Below are positions 6,189 to 6,706 of a stretch of DNA of 6,706 bases, piece by piece. The notes beneath the pieces were generated by a model. That model did not search any database and was not told the origin of the DNA. It worked only from the letters and a program-made list of their open reading frames with translations. The stretch's first letter is position 1, and every line of letters begins with the position of its first letter. The position numbers and the translations under genes are program-made. Source of the stretch: Candidatus Woesearchaeota archaeon (GTDB lineage: Archaea; Nanobdellota; Nanobdellia; Woesearchaeales; UBA12501); the NCBI GenBank assembly GCA_016203375.1, contig JACQMX010000074.1:1-6706 (forward strand). The letters run 5' to 3'.

Positions 6189-6208
6189 ATGTATATACAT
6201 GTATATAC
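6189..6208. promoter_or_regulatory. Tandem ATGTATATAC repeat forming an 18-bp palindrome
   Basis: ATGTATATAC occurs twice back to back (6189-6198 and 6199-6208), and GTATATACATGTATATAC (6191-6208) is a perfect palindrome. TATA-like words continue at 6213-6220 (GCATATAA) and 6231-6237 (GCTATAA). This lies in the 201-bp gene-free stretch before the small-gene cluster. It could be a regulator operator, a bidirectional TATA region, or both. Confidence 0.45.
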
Positions 6209-6228
6209 CAACGCATATAATCTCCGAT

Positions 6229-6276
6229 TGGCTATAAGACTTTGGTAGCCATTCTGCCAGATGGCATTTGGCTATC
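6229..6276 (+). other. Potential alternative hairpins in the small-gene leader
   Basis: TAGCCA (6246-6251) can pair with TGGCTA on either side: 6229-6234 or 6269-6274. The downstream version is stronger, since it stacks on an inner stem TGCC/GGCA (6255-6258 with 6263-6266) with an AGAT tetraloop. If the region is transcribed, the two folds exclude each other. No known riboswitch class is recognised. Confidence 0.3.
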
Positions 6277-6322
6277 CTATTGTGTTGACTTCTTCCCCGA
6301 TCAAGAGAGGAAAAATAATACC

Positions 6323-6328
6323 AGGTGA
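6323..6328 (+). promoter_or_regulatory. Shine-Dalgarno site of the 33-aa gene
   Basis: AGGTGA matches the complement of the archaeal 16S 3' end (UCACCU) and lies 5 nt before the ATG at 6334. It favours that ATG over the in-frame GTG at 6325-6327, which is part of the motif itself. Confidence 0.6.
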
Positions 6329-6333
6329 AAACC

Positions 6334-6435
6334 ATGAAGAAGAACACCGACCTGCTCAAACAGTTGGTCGAGAACCAAAAGAAACTGGAAGAAAAGGTGG
6401 AATCATTCGGTTTGTATGACTGGGATAAGGATTGA
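6334..6435 (+). CDS. Small charged protein, 33 aa, unknown function
   Basis: Encodes MKKNTDLLKQLVENQKKLEE followed by 13 residues ending in LYDWDKD. It is a hydrophilic peptide that could form one amphipathic helix over residues 5-24, with no membrane segment, cysteines or recognisable family motif. Support comes from the strong AGGTGA motif 5 nt before the ATG and from its place at the head of a run of small same-strand genes. It might be an adaptor-like peptide or a leader peptide; nothing in the sequence decides this. Confidence 0.5.
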   Translation: MKKNTDLLKQLVENQKKLEEKVESFGLYDWDKD

Positions 6436-6494
6436 AGCGGTTATGGTAGACATGATGGATATAAAAAAATTTGAAAAAGTAATTGGAGAAAACA

Positions 6495-6617
6495 ATGGGA
6501 GATCACGCCTACAATCCAGACTTTTACAAGATGGAAGAAGGGGACAAGACATACTTCTACTTACTTGTAGGGATGTCCATCATTATACTTATTATTGCAG
6601 TAATAAAACTATCATGA
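6495..6617 (+). CDS. Small single-pass membrane protein, 40 aa
   Basis: Starts MGDHAYNPDFYKMEEGDKTY and ends FYLLVGMSIIILIIAVIKLS. Residues 21-37 form one strongly hydrophobic stretch, preceded by a polar, acidic N-terminal half and followed by a single Lys, so a one-helix membrane protein is expected. GGAG (6485-6488) lies 6 nt before the ATG, ideal SD spacing. A second frame from an ATG at 6443 to 6634 covers the same DNA, but from 6495 on it is rich in Arg, His and Cys and lacks an SD motif. The gene is 59 nt after the 33-aa gene and 13 nt before the next. The function is unknown; such proteins often modify a larger membrane complex. Confidence 0.6.
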   Translation: MGDHAYNPDFYKMEEGDKTYFYLLVGMSIIILIIAVIKLS

Positions 6618-6630
6618 AAGGGGTGACGGT

Positions 6631-6706
6631 ATGAACTTAGCGTTGGTGATTAAGAAAGATACGTTCGAACAGTTGAATCGCCTTCGGGATCAGTATCGTA
6701 TTGAGA
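6631..6706 (+). CDS. 5' end of a further gene, cut by the window end
   Basis: The frame starts MNLALVIKKDTFEQLNRLRD and stays open for 25 codons to the window end. GGTGA at 6622-6626 lies 4 nt before the ATG, rather close but a good match to the anti-SD. The start is 13 nt downstream of the 40-aa membrane protein gene, suggesting one transcript. The visible part is a short hydrophobic strand followed by a charged helix, too little to name a family. Confidence 0.5.
   Translation, partial: MNLALVIKKDTFEQLNRLRDQYRIE

Noticed and set aside
6133..6333. tRNA or known structured RNA in the gene-free stretch
   Set aside because: I found no cloverleaf, no TTCRA arm and no CCA end. Only short local hairpins are present.

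Overview
The window looks archaeal. Three lines of sequence evidence support this: TATA elements centred about 26 nt upstream of several start codons, which would give leaderless or nearly leaderless mRNAs; AGGTGA/GGAG Shine-Dalgarno (SD) motifs before downstream genes; and a 457-residue SRP54 whose highly charged, Met/Gly/Lys-rich M domain is of archaeal style. Small compact genes and divergent SRP54 G motifs hint at a DPANN-type lineage such as Woesearchaeota, but that placement is inference and needs a tree.

Layout. Positions 1-165 hold a GC-rich foldback element with perfect 15-bp terminal inverted repeats. It touches the window edge and lies just past the stop of the first gene. Positions 174-3170 (minus strand) are a two-gene ABC-2 exporter operon: the ATPase is transcribed first, and 3 nt later comes a 662-aa permease with a large coiled-coil-prone ectodomain and a charged cytosolic tail. 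Positions 3171-3344 are the regulatory region of that operon, with a TATA box, a perfect 10-bp palindrome, smaller dyads and a cluster of GTCTC/GAGAC words that runs into the preceding gene. Positions 3345-3938 (minus) encode a small P-loop kinase-like protein resembling deoxynucleoside kinases. From a divergent promoter region, 4036-4611 (plus) encodes an RBBP9/YdeN-type serine hydrolase with a complete catalytic triad but an in-frame TAA at codon 27. A long hairpin and a T tract follow. Positions 4759-6132 (plus) encode SRP54. The last 570 bp hold a gene-free 201-bp stretch with a perfect 18-bp TATA-rich palindrome and competing hairpins, then a run of very small genes (33 aa, 40 aa with one membrane helix, and one cut by the window end). 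Two of these follow well-placed SD motifs, and the third follows a GGTGA at a short spacing.

How the genes work together. The ATPase and permease should form one exporter. SRP54 is the GTPase that targets membrane proteins co-translationally. The kinase and hydrolase look like independent single genes. The most interesting items are the nonsense codon in an otherwise intact hydrolase, the Asn in place of the H-loop His in the ABC ATPase, the unusual G1 and G4 residues of SRP54, the foldback element, the phased GTCTC words, and the SD-led small-gene cluster with its palindromic upstream region.
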